Assembly (NCBI GenBank): GCA_015062685.1
Contig: SUUE01000002.1
Span: 1-64,000 of the forward strand
Source: Coriobacteriaceae bacterium
Lineage (GTDB): Bacteria; Actinomycetota; Coriobacteriia; Coriobacteriales; Eggerthellaceae
Direction: 5' to 3'
DNA: 64,000 nucleotides
Part shown: piece by piece, positions 32,203 through 42,569 of the stretch
Layout of the letters: the number at the start of each line of letters is the position of its first letter
Position numbering within the stretch: the stretch's first letter is position 1
Position numbers and translations under genes: made by a program
The notes under the pieces: model-generated
Seen by the model: the letters and a program-made list of their open reading frames with translations, nothing else
Told to the model about the DNA's origin: nothing
Database searches by the model: none

Positions 32203-33291
32203 CTACGCATTCTCCTTTTCGAACTTCTCCATGAAGTTCACGAGGTGCTGAACGCCCTCGACGGGCATTGCGTTGTAGATGCTCGCGCGCATGCCGCCGA
32301 CGGAGCGGTGGCCCTTGATGTTCGCGATGTTGCTCTCGCCGGCAGCGGCGATGAACTTCGCATCCAAGTCGGCGTCGCCCGTGACGAACGGCACGTTCAT
32401 GATGGAGCGGTCCTCCTTGCGGGCCGTGCCCTTGAAGAGCTTCGACTGGTCGAGGAAGTCGTAGAGCAGCGCCGCTTTCTCGCGGTTGCGCTTGCCGATG
32501 CCCTCGAGGCCGCCCTGCTCCTTGAGCCACTTGAACACGAGGCCGCAAATGTAGATGGTGTAGCACGCGGGCGTGTTGTACAGGCTGCCTGCGTCCGCCA
32601 TCGTCTTCCAGCGGAGCAGCGTGGGCGTGTAGGGCAGCACGTCCTCGCGAATGAGGTCCTCGCGCACGATGGCGATGGCGAGGCCTGCGGGGCCGACGTT
32701 CTTCTGGACGCCGCCGTAGATGACGCCGTACTTCGACACGTCCATGGGCTCGCTCAGGAACATCGAGGACACGTCGGACACCAGCGGCACGTCGCCCGTC
32801 TCGGGCAGCTTGTGGTAGGTCGTGCCGTAGATCGTCTCGTTCTGGCAGATGTAGAGGTAGTCGGCATCGGGGCTGACCTTGATGGCGTCCACGTCGGGAA
32901 CGTAGCTGAACGTCTCGTCCTCGCTGGATGCGAGGCAGTTGGCCGTGCCGTACATCTTCGCTTCCTTGAAGGCCTTCTTGGACCAGCTGCCGCTCACGAT
33001 GTAGTCGGCAACGCCGCCCTCGACCTTCATGAGGTTCATGGGAATGGCGGCGAACTGGGTGGTGGCGCCGCCCTGCAGGAAGAGCACCTTGTAGTTCTCG
33101 GGAATGCCGAGCAGGTCGCGCAGGTCGGCCTCGGCCGTGTCGATGATGTTCTGGAACGGCTTCGAGCGATGGCTCATCTCCATGACGGACATGCCCGTCC
33201 CCTGGTAGTCGAGCATCTCCTCGGCCGCCTGCTTGAGCACCGGCTCCGGCAGCACCGCCGGACCTGCGGAAAAGTTGTACACCCTGCTCAT
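32203..33291 (-). CDS. serC: phosphoserine aminotransferase
   Basis: MSRVYNFSAGPAVLPEPVLKQAAEE, GGVQKNVGPAGLAI. Confidence 0.96.
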   Translation of the reverse strand: MSRVYNFSAGPAVLPEPVLKQAAEEMLDYQGTGMSVMEMSHRSKPFQNIIDTAEADLRDLLGIPENYKVLFLQGGATTQFAAIPMNLMKVEGGVADYIVSGSWSKKAFKEAKMYGTANCLASSEDETFSYVPDVDAIKVSPDADYLYICQNETIYGTTYHKLPETGDVPLVSDVSSMFLSEPMDVSKYGVIYGGVQKNVGPAGLAIAIVREDLIREDVLPYTPTLLRWKTMADAGSLYNTPACYTIYICGLVFKWLKEQGGLEGIGKRNREKAALLYDFLDQSKLFKGTARKEDRSIMNVPFVTGDADLDAKFIAAAGESNIANIKGHRSVGGMRASIYNAMPVEGVQHLVNFMEKFEKENA

Positions 33292-33388
33292 TAAAACCTC
33301 CTCGGTTGCTTTTTTGGATTGCGTAACTATATCACTGTCCACCGAGGGCGAGGCAGCCTGACACAGATTTATTAGATAGCAATAAAGA

Positions 33389-33408
33389 AGGCCCGCCGAA
33401 GCGGGCCT
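33389..33408 (-). terminator. terminator after tsf
   Basis: aggcccgc cgaa gcgggcct hairpin followed by T-rich tract on minus strand. Confidence 0.7.
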
Positions 33409-33435
33409 CCCATGCGTTTCCAAGCGTTGTCGCTA

Positions 33436-34281
33436 TTACTCGCCGAGCGCGAAGCGTACGAAGTCGACGACCTTGATGGAGCCGCCGAGCTCCTTGGCAA
33501 CCTTGTCGGTGTAGGTCTGGATGGTCAGGTCGCCATCCTTGACGAACGCCTGCTCGGTCAGGCAGTTCTCGGCGTAGTACTTCTCCAAGCGGCCGGTGGC
33601 GATCTTCTCCTGGATGTTCTCGGGCTTGCCGGAAGCGGCGGCCTGAGCCTTGTAGATCTCCATCTCCTTGGCCACCACGTCGGCCGGAACGGCCTCGCGG
33701 TTCGGGGCGACGGGGCTCATGGCGGCAACCTGCATGGCGACGTCGCGGCCATAGGTCACGAAAGCGTCGGCCTTCGGGTCGATGCCGTCAACGTCGAACA
33801 CCATGAGGACGCCGATCTTGCCGCCCATGTGGATGTAGGAGCACACACCGGTGCTCTCGACGTACTGGGCGCGAGCGAGCTGCGTGTTCTCGCCCATGAC
33901 GTGCACGCAGTCGGTGATGAGAGCAGCAACCTCTTCGTCGGCCTTGAGAGCCTCGACGTCGTTGATCTTCTTCGCCAGGGCGATCTTGGCGATGCTCTCG
34001 GCATAACCCTTGAACTTCTCGTTCATGCCCACGAAGTCGGTCTCGCAGTTGAGCTCGATCACGACGCCAGACTTGCCGTCCTCGGCGACGAGGGCCATGA
34101 TGGTGCCCTCGTTCGTGGCGCGGCCGGCCTTCTTGGCGACCTTGGCAACGCCCCACTCGCGAAGCAGGTCGACGGCCTTGTCCATGTTGCAGTCAGCCTC
34201 GGTGAGGGCCTTCTTGCACTCCATCATGCCGGCGCCGGTCATCTCGCGGAGCTCTTTTACCTGGGAAGCGGTAATCGCCAT
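33436..34281 (-). CDS. tsf: elongation factor Ts
   Basis: MAITASQVKELREMTGAGMMECKKALTEA. Confidence 0.98.
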   Translation of the reverse strand: MAITASQVKELREMTGAGMMECKKALTEADCNMDKAVDLLREWGVAKVAKKAGRATNEGTIMALVAEDGKSGVVIELNCETDFVGMNEKFKGYAESIAKIALAKKINDVEALKADEEVAALITDCVHVMGENTQLARAQYVESTGVCSYIHMGGKIGVLMVFDVDGIDPKADAFVTYGRDVAMQVAAMSPVAPNREAVPADVVAKEMEIYKAQAAASGKPENIQEKIATGRLEKYYAENCLTEQAFVKDGDLTIQTYTDKVAKELGGSIKVVDFVRFALGE

Positions 34282-34361
34282 GTTCGTTTCCTCCCTATCG
34301 TTAGATTGGTATCTGCCGGCTTAGCCGGCGGGCGCGCGGAGCACGCCCTTCAGGTCGATGT

Positions 34362-35150
34362 CTATTCAGCCTCGGTGGCCTCGGCGGCCTCGGCAGGGGC
34401 CTCCTCGGCGGCGGGAGCTGCAGCTGCCTCGGTCTCGCCAGCCATCTCGGCGGCGGTCACGGGCACGCCGATGCCGGCCATCACCGCGTCGGCGATGAAG
34501 TCGGCGAGCAGGCGGACGGAACGAATCGCGTCGTCGTTTGCGGGGATGCCGTACTCGACGTCGTCCGGATCGCAGTTGGTGTCGAGCGTGCCGACCACGG
34601 GGATGCCGAGGCGCTTGGCCTCCTTGATGGCGATCTCCTCGCGGTTGGTGTCGATGACGAAGATGGCGTCGGGGGTGCGACGAAGGTTGCGGATGCCGTT
34701 CAGGTTGACCTGCAGCTTCGCGAGCTCCTTGCCCAGCAGGATCTGCTCCTTCTTCGGCAGCTTCTCCATGCGGCCGTCGGTCTGCATGGCCTCGAGCTCC
34801 TCCATGCGGTTGACGCGCGAGCGGATGGTGACGAAGTTCGTCATCATGCCGCCGAGCCAACGGGCGTTGACGTACGGCATGCCGCAGCGGTTAGCGGCGT
34901 CGGCGATGGGCTCCTGAGCCTGCTTCTTGGTGCCGACGAAGAGGATGGTGCCGCCATTCTTGGCAAGGTTCTTGACGAACGTGTAAGCGTTGTCCATGCC
35001 GATGAGCGACTGCTTGAGGTCGAGAATGTAGATGTCCCCGCGGTTGCCGAAGATATACGGCTTCATCTTGGGGTTCCAACGGCGGGTCTGATGCCCGAAG
35101 TGTGCTCCTGCGTCGAGCAGCGTCTGAATACTGACTTTCGTCATATCCAC
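34362..35150 (-). CDS. rpsB: 30S ribosomal protein S2
   Basis: LLDAGAHFGHQTRRWNPKMKPYIFG, adjacent tsf. Confidence 0.98.
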   Translation of the reverse strand: MDMTKVSIQTLLDAGAHFGHQTRRWNPKMKPYIFGNRGDIYILDLKQSLIGMDNAYTFVKNLAKNGGTILFVGTKKQAQEPIADAANRCGMPYVNARWLGGMMTNFVTIRSRVNRMEELEAMQTDGRMEKLPKKEQILLGKELAKLQVNLNGIRNLRRTPDAIFVIDTNREEIAIKEAKRLGIPVVGTLDTNCDPDDVEYGIPANDDAIRSVRLLADFIADAVMAGIGVPVTAAEMAGETEAAAAPAAEEAPAEAAEATEAE

Positions 35151-35407
35151 TCCTATTCGTTAGTCCTCTGCATGTGGTCATCCCCGGTGTCCGCAGCCTT
35201 TTTCCGGTGGCCACTAGCGGTCCGAGTCGCACATGCATGTGTGATTAGAAACCGTGATAGTGTACACCTCTTTGCAAATCTGCGCGAAAATTACACGTCC
35301 GAGCAGCCGGGGCATATTATGGCAAGATAGGCGATTTCTTCAGCCGAACCCAACCTGCCGCGCCTTGTGCGTTAGGATTATGCAACTCGATCAATCGGAG
35401 GATTCGC

Positions 35408-36373
35408 ATGGATATCAGTTTCTTGCTCGCGTTGCAGGGCATAAGGGAATCCGCGCCCAGCTTCATAGAGACGTTCCTCGTCCTGCTCTCCAAAATCGGA
35501 GACGGGCCGGGGCTCGTCGCGCTCGTGCTCCTTATATATTGGTGCGTCGACAAGCGCGCCGGGCAGTTCGCCTTCTTCGCGTTCGGGGCGGGCAATTTCG
35601 TTAACCAGCTACTCAAGAACATCGTGTGCGCGTACAGGCCGTGGATTCGCGACGCAGCCATCGCGCCCTCTGAAAAGGCCATTTCGGGCGCAACCGGCTA
35701 TTCGTTCCCGAGCGGCCATACGACGGGCACGACCTCTTCGCTCGGCAGCTTCGCATGGCTGGCGCGCAAGGGCCACAAGTGGATCACCGTCGTGTGCATC
35801 ATCGTCATCCTCCTCATGATGTTCTCCCGACTCTACCTTGGCGTGCACACTCCGCAAGACGTTATCGTCGGCCTGCTCATCGGAATCATCGCGATTGTGC
35901 TCACGCAAGCTTTCCTCAATTGGATCGACCGTTACGACGCGCTCATGCCCTACCACAACAAGGACATCATGGTCACGGTCATCGTGATAGTCGTGAGCAT
36001 TGCGTCCGTGATCTTCGTCATGCTGAAGCCCTACCCCATGGACTACGTTGACGGCAATCTGCTCGTCGACCCCGTCACCATGCAGAAGGGAAGCTTCGAG
36101 GCGGCGGGCATCATGATCGGCCTGTCCATTGCCTGGGTGCTCGAGCGCAGGGTCGTCGACTTCGACACCGATTACCTCGACCTCCGCATGCGCCTCGTTC
36201 GCGGCGGAGTGGGCATCGTGCTCGTGGGCATCGCCTACGTCGTGACCGACGTTGCTTTCAAGGCGATCCTCCCCTACAACTGGGCCAAGTTCTTCGCCCT
36301 GCTCATCGTCGTGATCGTGGGCATGTTCGTGGCGCCGCTCGTCTTTAACAAGCTGGAAAACAGAAACCGTTAA
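35408..36373 (+). CDS. PAP2-superfamily membrane phosphatase
   Basis: YSFPSGHTTGTTSSLG, SRLYLGVHTPQDVIVG motifs and multiple TM segments. Confidence 0.9.
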   Translation: MDISFLLALQGIRESAPSFIETFLVLLSKIGDGPGLVALVLLIYWCVDKRAGQFAFFAFGAGNFVNQLLKNIVCAYRPWIRDAAIAPSEKAISGATGYSFPSGHTTGTTSSLGSFAWLARKGHKWITVVCIIVILLMMFSRLYLGVHTPQDVIVGLLIGIIAIVLTQAFLNWIDRYDALMPYHNKDIMVTVIVIVVSIASVIFVMLKPYPMDYVDGNLLVDPVTMQKGSFEAAGIMIGLSIAWVLERRVVDFDTDYLDLRMRLVRGGVGIVLVGIAYVVTDVAFKAILPYNWAKFFALLIVVIVGMFVAPLVFNKLENRNR

Positions 36374-36420
36374 CCTGTCGCGCATCGTTTCGATGCTCGT
36401 TTCATTGAGGAGAGTTTTAC

Positions 36421-37992
36421 ATGCAAAAGGTTATCGTCCTTGACTTCGGAGCCCAGTACGGGCAGCTGATCGCGCGCCGCGTTCGCGACTTGCGCGTTTA
36501 CTCGGAGATCATGCCGTGCGACACGCCGGCTGCCGAGATCGCTGCCGCGGAGCCGAGCGCCATCATCCTGAGCGGAGGCCCCGCGAGCGTGTACGCAGAC
36601 GACGCGCCGGAGCTCGACCCCGCCATCTTCGACATGGGCCTGCCCATCCTCGGCTTCTGCTACGGCCAGCAGATCATGGCCAAGACGCTCGGCGGCGTCG
36701 TGGGCCACACCGAAGTCGGCGAGTACGGCCCCGCGACGATCGAGCGCGTGGCCCCCTCCCGCCTGCTCGACGGAACGCCCGAGGAACAGACGGTTTGGAT
36801 GAGCCACCGCGACGCCGTCGCGAAGGTGCCCGAGGGCTTCACGATCACGTCGAGCACCTCGGTGTGCCCCGTCGCCTCCATGGAGTGCGCAGAACGAAAT
36901 CTGTACGCAACGCAGTTCCACCCCGAAGTGCGCCACAGCACCTACGGCACCCAGATGCTGTCGAACTTCCTGTTCGGCATCTGCGGCCTCGAGCCCTCGT
37001 GGAGCATGGACAACCTCATCGACAACCTCGTGGACGAGGTGCGCGCCAAGGTGGGCGACAACCGCGTCATCCTGGGCCTTTCGGGCGGCGTGGACTCGTC
37101 GGTCGTCGGCGCCCTCCTCTCCCGCGCCATCGGTAAGCAGCTCACCTGCGTGTTCGTGAATCACGGGCTGCTGCGCAAGAACGAGCCCGAGGAAGTCGAG
37201 GAAGTGTTCACCAAGCAGTTCGATGTCGACTTCGTGCACGTGCACGCCGAGGAGCGCTACGCGAAGCTGCTCGCCGGCGTGACTGACCCCGAGCAGAAGC
37301 GCAAGATCATCGGCACCCAGTTCTGGGAGGAGTTCTTCACCGTCGCCCAAAAGCTCGACGGCGTGAAGTTCCTCGCGCAGGGCACCATCTACCCCGACAT
37401 CATCGAGAGCGGCGCGCGCAAGACGGGCGGCAAGGCGTCGACCATCAAGTCGCACCACAACCTGATCCCCTTCCCCGAGGGCGTGCATTTCGACCTCATC
37501 GAGCCGCTCGACCACTTCTTCAAGGACGAGGTGCGCGCACTGGGTACCGCGCTTGGCCTGCCCGACCACATCGTCTGGCGCCAGCCCTTCCCCGGCCCCG
37601 GCCTAGCCATCCGCATCATCGGCGACGTGACGCCCGAGAAGCTCGAAATCTTGAAGAACGCCGACGCCGTCGTACGCGAGGAGCTCGACGCGTACAACGC
37701 GCTCCTGTTCGAGGAGACCGGCGAGCGCAACTCGGAGCATTCCTGCTGGCAATACTTCGCCGTGCTGCCCGACATCCGCAGCGTGGGCGTCATGGGCGAC
37801 GAGCGCACCTATCAGCGCCCGGTCATCGTGCGCGCCGTGGAGAGCACAGACGCCATGACCGCAGACTGGGCGAAGCTCCCCTACGACGTGCTCGGCAAGA
37901 TAAGCAGCCGCATCGTGGCCGAGGTGCCCGGTGTGAACCGCGTGGTGTACGACTGCACCCCCAAGCCCCCTGGAACGGTTGAGTGGGAATAG
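36421..37992 (+). CDS. guaA: GMP synthase (glutamine-hydrolysing)
   Basis: ILSGGPASVY, GFCYGQQ, LSGGVDSSV, C-terminal KPPGTVEWE. Confidence 0.98.
   Translation: MQKVIVLDFGAQYGQLIARRVRDLRVYSEIMPCDTPAAEIAAAEPSAIILSGGPASVYADDAPELDPAIFDMGLPILGFCYGQQIMAKTLGGVVGHTEVGEYGPATIERVAPSRLLDGTPEEQTVWMSHRDAVAKVPEGFTITSSTSVCPVASMECAERNLYATQFHPEVRHSTYGTQMLSNFLFGICGLEPSWSMDNLIDNLVDEVRAKVGDNRVILGLSGGVDSSVVGALLSRAIGKQLTCVFVNHGLLRKNEPEEVEEVFTKQFDVDFVHVHAEERYAKLLAGVTDPEQKRKIIGTQFWEEFFTVAQKLDGVKFLAQGTIYPDIIESGARKTGGKASTIKSHHNLIPFPEGVHFDLIEPLDHFFKDEVRALGTALGLPDHIVWRQPFPGPGLAIRIIGDVTPEKLEILKNADAVVREELDAYNALLFEETGERNSEHSCWQYFAVLPDIRSVGVMGDERTYQRPVIVRAVESTDAMTADWAKLPYDVLGKISSRIVAEVPGVNRVVYDCTPKPPGTVEWE
37978..37992 (+). 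other. putative attL/attB core at guaA 3' end
   Basis: GTTGAGTGGGAATAG, exactly repeated at 50698-50712 and 52222-52236. Confidence 0.78.
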
Positions 37993-38022
37993 GTTTGAGG
38001 CACATTTCCCTAGCTGAAAACT

Positions 38023-38060
38023 ACAGCCCCTCGACATCAACCATGTTGCCGAGGGGCTGT
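38023..38060 (+). terminator. guaA-distal terminator hairpin
   Basis: acagcccctcg ... cgaggggctgt then ctttag. Confidence 0.65.
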
Positions 38061-38268
38061 CTTTAGAACCGTATAAGCCTTTCTAAGATGTTATTCAAAC
38101 ATTCTTCTAACCCTACAAAACGATTGGTCGATTCCATTCGTTTCCCTGCATTGTTCAGGATAGCCAATGGAGGGAAATCACTGGAGAATCATCCTCGTCA
38201 GGTTTATGAAACGAAACCTGCATGAGCAGACCGGATTGTCCTAAACGCAAAAGATGAAGGAGGCCACC

Positions 38269-38484
38269 ATGCCGTATTCCGTAGATGACAAGTGCAAGAA
38301 GCTTGCGAAGTGCCCCGAGGCCGCTGCAATTATCACCGAGTATTCCCCTGGATTCACGACCGACCCGCAGATGAAAATGGTCATGGGCCTGACGCTGCGC
38401 AAGCTCGCCAGTTTCCCGCAGGCCAAGGAGCTTGCTGAAGCTCTGGACGAGATCGACGCTCGCCTGAAAGCAATCGAGGACTAG
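38269..38484 (+). CDS. small hypothetical helical protein
   Basis: 71-aa ORF MPYSVDDKCKKLAKCPEAAAIITEYSPGF... preceded by gaaggaggccacc RBS. Confidence 0.7.
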   Translation: MPYSVDDKCKKLAKCPEAAAIITEYSPGFTTDPQMKMVMGLTLRKLASFPQAKELAEALDEIDARLKAIED

Positions 38485-38538
38485 TACCTATATAGTCTCA
38501 TACATGCAAGGGCGGAACGACAACGCTCCGCCCTTTTC

Positions 38539-40086
38539 CTATGCCTGCTTACGTTCTTGGGCTGATCTGAGCTCCGAACGTGATTGCATTGCCTTCAGGA
38601 GAATCCTGAGACGCAGCTGCACGTCAGGGTCGTCAAGATCGAGCCCGAGCTCCCGCTTTATACGCGCAAGCCTTTCCATGAGGGTCGAGCGATGGACGTA
38701 AAGGTCCGATGACGTCTTCGCGATGCTCTGGTTGTTCTCCAAGAACACCCGCAAGGTTTCCACATAGCTCGTAGTGGACGCATCGTCGTGCTCGACGAGC
38801 CTTCTGAGGCCTTCGGGATAGTGCAGTTCCAAACGCATATCGCTTACCGAACTCATCACAAGCGAGCGGAGCGCATAGTCCTCGAAGAAGTGCAGGCGCT
38901 TTGCAGGCTCGAAGAGCAGTCCTATGTCGAGCGCTTGATTGGCCTGGAAGAACAGCGATTTCGCCGCGAAGAGGTCGTTGTATGGGTTCGACACCCCGGC
39001 ATCCATCGCCATTGCGTTCACGAACGGGTCGAGACCCTTTTCAATCGTTGCGTGGAAGCCATCGCCGCCGTCCTTGCCTACATCGAGCATGGCGACGACC
39101 GAATTTCGGTGGTACTCGAATACGATGCTGCCCGGAAATGTCTCCTCTACCGCATTCCTCACGAAACCGAGCGGGAGCTGCTCGAGCTGGTTCGACAGCT
39201 TCAACCTGATGCAGACGAAGATTCTCCCATCGTTTGCTGTTGCGACGACATCGCGTTCGACGGAATCGAGGGGACGCTCCTCCACGAGTGCCTGGACCGC
39301 CTGTCTGAGAGATCCGAGGCCTTCGGGTGAACGGGCTGCGAGCTGCCGCTTTGCGATGAGAACGAACCTGCCGAGCTGCCCAATAAGCGGCTTGTCGCTC
39401 GGGCGGTACGGCCGGTTTTCGTAACGCACGGTCAGACATCCCCAGTAGACGTCGGATTCGAAGAGGTTGAGGTTCAGGGTCGTTTGGTCGAGAAGCGTCA
39501 GGACGAGCGGCTCACGCTCGTCCATCGATAGGTCATGCAGCTCGAGGAATTGGTCTAGTTCATCGATCCCGAGGGTCTTTCCTCCAGAAAGTCCCTTGCC
39601 AGTCGATGGCGTTGCGGTACCAATCGATGCGCCCAGAATCTTGAAATCCTCATCGATTGCGAATAGCGGATTCCCGAAAACGGGTTCGCTGCACATCAGG
39701 AGTTGGCTGACGCTTCCGCTTCTGTCTATTATTTTCCGCAGTTCGGTCTCCCACTTGTCATAGCTGTCGAAGATCCGCTGGAGAGTGTTGAATGCCTGAT
39801 AGAAGTCCGTATCCCGTTCTATGACGATTACGCTGCAGTTCTTGCGGTATCTTTCGAGCAAGGGCGAGTCTCCTATGCATACGATCACGCATCCGCGCTC
39901 GGCACGCGCGCGCTGCGGCACTCTGTCGGAGTTGACCAGGTAGAGCCGGTCGGCTTCGAAGATGGCGCCTCCGCCCTCGTAGAGCTCGGGCCTGCGCAAT
40001 GCCAGGTCGAGCACCTTGGAGCCCGCCATCCTCGCATTCATCTCCGATGGCAGGTTGTCGAACACGATGTCTGCATTCAGGTACAT
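38539..40086 (-). CDS. PucR/CdaR-type helix-turn-helix transcriptional regulator
   Basis: C-terminal LRVFLENNQSIAKTSSDLYVHRSTLMERLARIKRELGLDLDDPDVQLRLRILL, divergent from operon. Confidence 0.85.
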   Translation of the reverse strand: MYLNADIVFDNLPSEMNARMAGSKVLDLALRRPELYEGGGAIFEADRLYLVNSDRVPQRARAERGCVIVCIGDSPLLERYRKNCSVIVIERDTDFYQAFNTLQRIFDSYDKWETELRKIIDRSGSVSQLLMCSEPVFGNPLFAIDEDFKILGASIGTATPSTGKGLSGGKTLGIDELDQFLELHDLSMDEREPLVLTLLDQTTLNLNLFESDVYWGCLTVRYENRPYRPSDKPLIGQLGRFVLIAKRQLAARSPEGLGSLRQAVQALVEERPLDSVERDVVATANDGRIFVCIRLKLSNQLEQLPLGFVRNAVEETFPGSIVFEYHRNSVVAMLDVGKDGGDGFHATIEKGLDPFVNAMAMDAGVSNPYNDLFAAKSLFFQANQALDIGLLFEPAKRLHFFEDYALRSLVMSSVSDMRLELHYPEGLRRLVEHDDASTTSYVETLRVFLENNQSIAKTSSDLYVHRSTLMERLARIKRELGLDLDDPDVQLRLRILLKAMQSRSELRSAQERKQA

Positions 40087-40318
40087 GGGGCCTCCTGAAT
40101 GATGGTGCATCACGCAAGTGATTTCGCACACTACGTTGTTGACCGCATGAATCCCGCGATTGATGCACGTTTTCGTACCCTGCACATTGTAGGGCTTTCC
40201 TTTGCGATATGGCAACACAATGCGGTCTTGGATGCCGCTCCGAATGACGGCAGACTGACCATGTGCCTAAAGAGCGGGTGCTCTTCCGCCATGAAACGAC
40301 CAATAGAGAGGAGAGGTT

Positions 40319-41548
40319 ATGGCATTGCTCGAACACGTCGATACGCACCGCGGCGTCGAGACCGCATTCGGCAAAATCATCCCCGAGAAGGAGGCGTATA
40401 GTTACTGCCTCCGCACCATCGCGGCGTTCTCCGCGAACATCTTCCAGGTGATGCGCGTCCTGAACGATGACTGGGAGGACCGTACTTCGCAGATCTGCGA
40501 GATCGCGAACATGATGAACTGCGCTGCATGCTCGGGCAGCGAGGAGGAGCTTTTTGACTACCTGAACGCCTTCTACGAAGAATGGAACATCCCTGAGCTC
40601 GTTAAGCGCGCTGCTTGGATTGGCGCAATCTGGGGAGACTATGGCGACGAGGCCGAGGACATGGCCGGTCGCGTCATCCAGTTCACAGAGGACCGCGTGG
40701 AAAAGGAGCTCGACTCCTGCCCGTGGGACATTGTCGGTTCCGAAATGTGCAATATGACAACCGCCATGTTCACGGCAAACTTCGATATCGCCGCCGGTGC
40801 CGAGCATGGAGAGATCACCAACGATGTGGCGCTGAATATGTGCGAAGCGCGCGGCTGTGGCAATCCGCACTGCCGCGTGGTTGCTGAGCGCCGTGACACC
40901 TTTGATTTGGAAAAGCAGGATTGGCTCGACCATCGCGGTCAGGCGTTCCTGCCTGTCCACGACACGCCGCCGGAGCGCCGCGTGAAGCATGCCCAAGGCC
41001 TGCGCAATGGCCAATACACGAACGCCTTCGGCGAGGAGCAATCGCTGGAATGGCAGTACAACTGGGTAGCTCAGATGGGCTGGGTATGGTCCATCAGCTT
41101 CCCGCTCATCGCAATCCGCGACATGGCCGATGACGATGACGAGTTCGAACGCATTCTGAAGATCGTGTTCGCCACGGCAGGTAAGAACTCCTTCATCGAC
41201 CCGTTTGCCCGCGAGGGTTTGCGCAATTGGCTCGATATCCCCCGCGAGATCGGTGACAACGATCCACGAGTCATGGGCGCTTACATCCAGGCAATTCTTG
41301 GATGTCAGCTCGTGCCCTACGAGTTTGAAGCCTTCGACGCAGACGGCGTCGAGATTCGTGTCGACCAGGAAACATTCACGGGTCGTTTCGAGATGGCTCC
41401 GCTCGACGAGATCACGCTTGGATACGAGGCGCAGTGGAACGGTGCTTGCCATGCGCTCGTCTCGCCCGAATGGTCCGTGTGGATTGACGAAGACGACGAC
41501 GATTTCATTATCAACGTAGGCCGCAGGGTCGACGATCGAGCGCTGTAA
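40319..41548 (+). CDS. hypothetical protein (409 aa), V4R/ATC-hydrolase-like Cys motif
   Basis: Intact ORF with RBS (agaggagaggtt); motif CEARGCGNPHCRVVAERR; no recognised family. Confidence 0.75.
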   Translation: MALLEHVDTHRGVETAFGKIIPEKEAYSYCLRTIAAFSANIFQVMRVLNDDWEDRTSQICEIANMMNCAACSGSEEELFDYLNAFYEEWNIPELVKRAAWIGAIWGDYGDEAEDMAGRVIQFTEDRVEKELDSCPWDIVGSEMCNMTTAMFTANFDIAAGAEHGEITNDVALNMCEARGCGNPHCRVVAERRDTFDLEKQDWLDHRGQAFLPVHDTPPERRVKHAQGLRNGQYTNAFGEEQSLEWQYNWVAQMGWVWSISFPLIAIRDMADDDDEFERILKIVFATAGKNSFIDPFAREGLRNWLDIPREIGDNDPRVMGAYIQAILGCQLVPYEFEAFDADGVEIRVDQETFTGRFEMAPLDEITLGYEAQWNGACHALVSPEWSVWIDEDDDDFIINVGRRVDDRAL

Positions 41549-41560
41549 GGAGGTAGCGAG

Positions 41561-42556
41561 ATGCTGTTCAAAGAAGACGACTCCGCGCGTGCGGAAGCAG
41601 TTGCTGTACGTACGAATGCCGCATGGTACCGATGGACGCACGACCTCGTGAAGGTTACCGGCAAAGATGCTGAAAGATTCCTCAACTGGATTCTCGTCAA
41701 TACGATTGCCGGTCTGCCGGTCGGTAGGGGCAAGTATACGACGATGCTCGACGAGAACGGTGGGATAATCGACGACCTCGTGGTCTTCCATAAGGACGAG
41801 GGGCTGTGGTGGCTTTCCACGCTGTATGGCCCGCATGCGGTGAAGTGGTTCGACGCTCATGCGGAAGGTTTCGAAGTCGCATACGAGGACATCACCCAGG
41901 AAATCGACATGTACGCCGTCCAGGGTCCGAATTCCGCAAAGGTCATGAACGAGCTCGTTTCCGATTCTGTCGACGAGTTCAAGCGTTTCCAGGTCATCGA
42001 TACTACTATCGGCGGCGTAGCTGTAACGGTTGACCGTGGTGGGTTCACAGGCGAGCTCGGTTACGAAATATATTGCGCACGTGAGGATTCCGCTGCTGTC
42101 GCCGAGGCGATCGAAGAAGCGGCCGCCAAGCACGACGCGCCGCGCCTGAAAACGCTCGAGGTCTACGTCCGCTCCCTTCCCATGGAGAAGGGCATGGCGC
42201 TGCGCCAGGATTACAAGGGCCTCACCCCCTACGAGGCGAACCTCGGCTGGTCGGTACGCATGGACAAGGACTTCCTTGGCAAGGAGGCCCTCGAAGCGGC
42301 CCAGGCGGAAGACCCCAAGCACGCCTTCGTCGGCATCGAGATCGAACGCGAGAGCTACGAGGATATCGCGCAGAACGAGATCATTCGCAAGCGCGGCGTG
42401 CCCGTGGGCATCTGCCGCCAGATGATTTACGGCTACACGGTCGACAAGAACATCGGCTTCGGCATCGTGGACGCACGCAAGGTGCCGCTCGGCACGCGCG
42501 TGACCATCGGCCCAAACGATTCGCCGGCTGTCATCGTCGAGCCCAAGTGGTGCTAG
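41561..42556 (+). CDS. GcvT-like aminomethyltransferase / THF-dependent demethylase family protein
   Basis: GKDAERFLNWILVNTI, DLVVF, AVQGPNSAKVM, GGFTGELGYEIY motifs of the GcvT superfamily. Confidence 0.85.
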   Translation: MLFKEDDSARAEAVAVRTNAAWYRWTHDLVKVTGKDAERFLNWILVNTIAGLPVGRGKYTTMLDENGGIIDDLVVFHKDEGLWWLSTLYGPHAVKWFDAHAEGFEVAYEDITQEIDMYAVQGPNSAKVMNELVSDSVDEFKRFQVIDTTIGGVAVTVDRGGFTGELGYEIYCAREDSAAVAEAIEEAAAKHDAPRLKTLEVYVRSLPMEKGMALRQDYKGLTPYEANLGWSVRMDKDFLGKEALEAAQAEDPKHAFVGIEIERESYEDIAQNEIIRKRGVPVGICRQMIYGYTVDKNIGFGIVDARKVPLGTRVTIGPNDSPAVIVEPKWC

Positions 42557-42569
42557 AAGGGAGATAGCA

